Below are positions 4,259-6,333 of a stretch of 6,333 nt of DNA, in pieces (the stretch's first letter is position 1; every line of letters starts with the position of its first letter). Where the stretch lies: assembly GCA_018400545.1 (NCBI GenBank), contig JAGYLT010000138.1, positions 1-6,333 on the forward strand, written 5' to 3'. The translations under genes were made by a program, and so were the position numbers. Origin of the DNA: Bacteroidales bacterium. Its GTDB lineage: Bacteria > Bacteroidota > Bacteroidia > Bacteroidales > 4484-276. The notes below the pieces were generated by a model, which had not been told where the DNA came from, did not search any database, and saw nothing but the letters and a program-made list of their open reading frames with translations.

Positions 4259-6333
4259 TTAATCCTTTATGCAGCGAACTGAAAACCCCCATGACAGATA
4301 ATCATAGCCACGATAAACCTGGGGGTCATAATAGTCAAATGTTCTACTCCATGCGCCATTTCCTTCCTTCAATGTAGATGACCACAAATGCCCTGCTATT
4401 GTTTTATTCAAATAATATCCATTAAAGAAATATCCACCCGGAAGAAAAGAAAATCCTGACATATTATTTGTATTCAAATCATTTCCAACACAACATGAAC
4501 AATTCGTGGCATAACTCCAAAAGGTGGCAGATGCCAATGATTTTGCAACATAGTCCACCGTATTATTGCATATCCAATCCTGTCTACTACCCACATAATC
4601 AGTAAGTACTGATAATTGAAGATCAGTTGGAATATGCCAATCGTCAGGACAAATACCCTGTACTCCTGCCATTGTGGAATATTGCATCATTTCGTCCCAC
4701 TGATAGTGGCCCCCGTATACATTGCAATTTGCTGGATCGTCATTATAGCAATACTTTTCGATGGTTTCATTATCAGTTTGGTTATTTACTCCATCAATCC
4801 GGGTTCCAATGTTCAGATTTTCAGCCATCCAGCATTGGTTGCCAATTTGCACGGTTTCGTAGGATTGGCCATCGCGGGAATCAATGAGCGGTTCACCACA
4901 TTGCCAGAGAGCTGCTTCGGTGGTAAACGTCCATACCGGCCCTTCGGTCACGTTACCCTGATTATCATGTGCCACAATCTTCCAGAAATATTCGGTGCTG
5001 TAATCCAGTGTGCCCGGATCCCAGGTGGTTTCGCTCTGGCCTGTTGCGACCTGCGGTGGGTTAGATGAGGTTCCAAAATAGAGATTATACGTCAAAGGGT
5101 CTTCTTCCGGGTCGCTGCAATCCCAGGAAAGGTTGGTTTCAACTGGCTGGCCCTGTGCGTTGTGAGCGGGTGATGGGGTGTTGGGTGGGGCGGGAGGCTG
5201 GTTTTCCTGAACAAAAAGTGAATCATTAATACATCGAGCATAATAACCAACATTTTTTGTTGTGTAGTAATAATATGATTGATCGTTCTCACTCTCTAAT
5301 TTTCTAAAAAATGCTTTTGTTGATTGGGTTTCTGTTGATGTCCAGTAATGAGTTGTATAAGCAATGCCAAAAAATGTTCCGTCATCTTTTCGCATTCCTC
5401 CTGCTTTAGCAGTAAAACTGTAGATGTTTGCACCATTTCCGTTGTAATCCCAACCTGTTGCTGCTTTAAGGTTTTTCCCCACATCAAAGCCACGTCTTAC
5501 ATAATTATCCCATTCAGGATCACCAGCGGGGTACTGGCTGTCTGCATTTCCTTCAAGGGTTTTCCACTCTTGATCAGTAGCAAGGTGCCAGCCTTCAGGG
5601 CAAATTCCCTGGCTGCCAACAATATTTTCATACTGCATCATTTCATCCCACTGGTAAATACCACCGTAGGTAATGCAGTTGGCTTCATCATCATCGTAGC
5701 AATATTTTTCGATTATCCCATTGTCTATTTGGTCATTTACTCCATCAATCCGGGTTCCAATGTTCAGATTTTCAGCCATCCAACATTGTTCGCCAATTTG
5801 TACAGTTTGGTAGGATTGCCCATCACGCTCATCAGATAAAAGGTCGCCACACTTCCAGTTTTCAGGATATGAAAATCCGGGATGATCCTCACTCACTTTC
5901 ACCCAATAGCCAAAGCCATTTTTAATTTCGGTGAGGGTATTCAGGAAGGGCAATCCATTGGGATCGAATATGAGGCCGCCCTGCTCGTAGCCACTTACGA
6001 TTTCGAGGACTCCTGCCGTAATCAAGTCGGCAAAAGCCTCTTCGGGGGTGGTGGTTTCCTCGGGCCAGTAGGCAATGAGGTTCCAGCCGGCCAACAGATC
6101 GATGGTGAAACCGGGGGGTATGGGTTCGCCGGAAACAGTGAGGGTGATTGTTGTTCGGTGTTCGGTATTTGGTGTTCGGTGTTCGGTGTTTGGTGTTCGT
6201 TGTTCCGTGTTCCGTGTTCGGTGTTCTTTGTTCGGTATTCTTTGGATCAAAGTTGGGTTTAGCGATCTTAAATCTTCAATCGGTAATGGTTGATCTGTGA
6301 TCTGGGGTGCTCCGATGGGAGGCATTACCAATT
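4259..6333 (-). CDS. Gene 1: secreted two-FISUMP / FN3 surface protein, 5' end beyond window
   Basis: This is an open frame of 691 codons ending in TAA at 4261-4259. The first in-frame start-like codon is a TTG at 6331, but the residues after it form a Pro-rich linker and not a signal peptide. By alignment with gene 2, a signal peptide and a first GWNL module should lie upstream of the window, so TTG is probably not the start. Module order, counting from TTG: linker 1-30, heptapeptide repeat region 31-60, GWNL module 62-147, FISUMP-I 159-370, canonical FN3 379-472, FISUMP-II 476-690. The protein ends directly at the FISUMP signature (FSVRCIKD) with no type IX secretion C-terminal domain. How it is held at the surface is therefore unclear. 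It is a tandem paralogue of the downstream gene, 80 bp away on the same strand. Function is unknown; a surface or adhesin role is inferred. Confidence 0.93.
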   Translation of the reverse strand, partial: LVMPPIGAPQITDQPLPIEDLRSLNPTLIQRIPNKEHRTRNTEQRTPNTEHRTPNTEHRTTITLTVSGEPIPPGFTIDLLAGWNLIAYWPEETTTPEEAFADLITAGVLEIVSGYEQGGLIFDPNGLPFLNTLTEIKNGFGYWVKVSEDHPGFSYPENWKCGDLLSDERDGQSYQTVQIGEQCWMAENLNIGTRIDGVNDQIDNGIIEKYCYDDDEANCITYGGIYQWDEMMQYENIVGSQGICPEGWHLATDQEWKTLEGNADSQYPAGDPEWDNYVRRGFDVGKNLKAATGWDYNGNGANIYSFTAKAGGMRKDDGTFFGIAYTTHYWTSTETQSTKAFFRKLESENDQSYYYYTTKNVGYYARCINDSLFVQENQPPAPPNTPSPAHNAQGQPVETNLSWDCSDPEEDPLTYNLYFGTSSNPPQVATGQSETTWDPGTLDYSTEYFWKIVAHDNQGNVTEGPVWTFTTEAALWQCGEPLIDSRDGQSYETVQIGNQCWMAENLNIGTRIDGVNNQTDNETIEKYCYNDDPANCNVYGGHYQWDEMMQYSTMAGVQGICPDDWHIPTDLQLSVLTDYVGSRQDWICNNTVDYVAKSLASATFWSYATNCSCCVGNDLNTNNMSGFSFLPGGYFFNGYYLNKTIAGHLWSSTLKEGNGAWSRTFDYYDPQVYRGYDYLSWGFSVRCIKD
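4262..4906 (-). other. FISUMP module II of gene 1 (C-terminal)
   Basis: Residues about 476-690. The landmarks are SRDGQSYETVQIGNQCWMAENL, CYNDDPANCNVYGGHYQW, GVQGICPDDWHIPTD, a Cys-rich NCSCCVGND segment, GFSFLPGGYF, LWSSTLKEG and FSVRCIKD at the very end. Its front part is nearly identical to module I (IGTRIDGVN..IEKYCY), while its back part differs strongly. It is the last domain of the protein, so nothing like a type IX secretion signal follows. Confidence 0.9.
4784..4831 (-). repeat. 48-bp exact direct repeat, copy in FISUMP-II
   Basis: This 48-base stretch is identical to 5735-5782. It encodes the WMAENLNIGTRIDGVN part of the module. The flanks diverge at once on both sides. Confidence 0.9.
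4916..5197 (-). other. Canonical fibronectin type III domain of gene 1
   Basis: Residues about 379-472. The domain opens with a Pro-rich hinge (QPPAPPNTPSPAHNA), then NLSWDCSDPEEDPLTYNLYFG, TTWDPGTLDYSTEYFWKIVAHD and GPVWTFTT. The W...DP..D.L.Y.LYFG and T.Y.W.V.A.D pattern is that of FN3 domains in bacterial exported proteins. It differs from the Ig/FN3-like repeats in gene 2 and serves as the only spacer between the two FISUMP modules. Confidence 0.85.
5222..5856 (-). other. FISUMP module I of gene 1
   Basis: Residues about 159-370. The signature elements are RDGQSYQTVQIG, EQCWMAENL, CYDDDEANCITYGGIYQW, GICPEGWHLATDQEW..L, a SFTAKAGGMR block, HYWTSTE and the closing GYYARCIND. It lacks the Cys-pair insert of gene 2 and has a different centre (GFDVGKNLKAATGWDYNGNG). 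The Tyr-rich segment (DQSYYYYTTKNVGYY) near its end comes from strongly AT-rich DNA; 5221-5280 is about 23% GC by hand count. Confidence 0.88.
5735..5782 (-). repeat. 48-bp exact direct repeat, copy in FISUMP-I
   Basis: This is the partner of 4784-4831, about 950 bp away in the same gene and the same frame, so recombination between the two would delete one FISUMP and the FN3 domain while keeping the frame. Confidence 0.9.
5891..6148 (-). other. GWNL module of gene 1
   Basis: Residues about 62-147. The order is ITLTVSGEPIPPGF, LAGWNLIAYWPEE, ITAGVLEIVSGYEQGG, DPNGLPFLNTL and GFGYWVKV. It directly follows the tandem-repeat linker and is joined to FISUMP-I by GFSYPENWKCGD, the same junction as in gene 2. 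In gene 2 the equivalent module is the second of two, which suggests a first copy just beyond the right window edge. Confidence 0.75.
6152..6242 (-). repeat. 7-bp tandem repeat, 13 units, inside the coding region of gene 1
   Basis: The plus strand reads 13 consecutive 7-base units with no indels. Six are exactly TGTTCGG; seven are variants (TATTTGG, TGTTTGG, TGTTCGT, TGTTCCG twice, TGTTCTT, TATTCTT). On the coding strand the consensus is CCGAACA. Since 7 is not a multiple of 3, three units (21 bp) encode one seven-residue period, seen as NTEHRTP-type repeats at residues 31-60. The repeat lies in the linker before the GWNL module. A gain or loss of one or two units would shift the frame; three units would be silent for frame. 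Interruptions limit perfect runs to two units, which lowers the expected slippage rate. Confidence 0.93.

Noticed and set aside
4616..5839. Plus-strand open frames of 150 and 163 codons at 4616-5068 and 5348-5839, hydrophobic and similar to each other (shared SINPGSNVQIFSHP)
   Set aside because: They are antisense to the two FISUMP modules of gene 1. Their likeness to each other simply mirrors the FISUMP repeat on the coding strand, and their hydrophobicity comes from reading the complement of polar codons.
6152..6242. CRISPR array
   Set aside because: The units are 7 bp with no spacers and lie inside a coding frame; this is a simple tandem repeat.
5882..6293. Plus-strand frames with a repeated VFGVRCS peptide
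   Set aside because: They are the antisense reading of the 7-bp tandem repeat, which is open in several frames because of its low complexity. There is no start context or domain support.

Overview
The window is almost entirely filled by two tandem genes on the minus strand. Both encode large, modular, probably exported surface proteins. The likely source is a Bacteroidota bacterium, probably environmental and of Bacteroidales type. The grounds are the FISUMP modules (Fibrobacter succinogenes major paralogous domain), the Bacteroidota-style Ig/FN3-like repeats (GG.i...GG..v..RGvvWst..nPt...NT.Yyvrafa.N..GtaYG..), the AT-rich leader with no Shine-Dalgarno sequence, and the moderate, uneven GC content. 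No RNA gene, transposase, CRISPR array or defence gene is visible.

Right part (6333 to 4259, minus strand): the C-terminal 691 codons of gene 1, whose start lies beyond the window edge. In reading order it holds a linker, a coding 13-unit 7-bp tandem repeat, a 'GWNL...GYWVK' module, a FISUMP module, a canonical FN3 domain, and a second FISUMP module ending at the stop codon. There is no recognisable type IX secretion C-terminal domain.

Middle (4258 to 4179): an 80-bp AT-rich intergenic spacer with no convincing promoter or terminator.

Left part (4178 to 1, minus strand): gene 2, an uninterrupted frame of at least 1392 codons that begins with a signal peptide and runs off the left edge with no stop. 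In reading order it holds two GWNL modules separated by a linker, FISUMP1, Ig/FN3-like A, Ig/FN3-like B, FISUMP2, Ig/FN3-like C, FISUMP3, Ig/FN3-like D, and the first residues of FISUMP4. I checked frame continuity by reading the reverse complement and placing 16 module landmarks, all in the same codon phase. Because this frame has no stop inside the window, a gene caller that requires a stop codon will miss it.

The two genes are paralogues. The GWNL module of gene 1 is closest to the second GWNL module of gene 2, so gene 1 most likely has its own signal peptide and first GWNL module just outside the window. The FISUMP modules look shuffled: FISUMP2 of gene 2 has a front half like those in gene 1 and a back half like its neighbours in gene 2. 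Two FISUMP modules of gene 1 share an exact 48-bp stretch. Together this suggests a locus of repeat-built surface or adhesion-like proteins that changes by duplication, recombination and possibly repeat slippage. Substrate and function cannot be read from the sequence.
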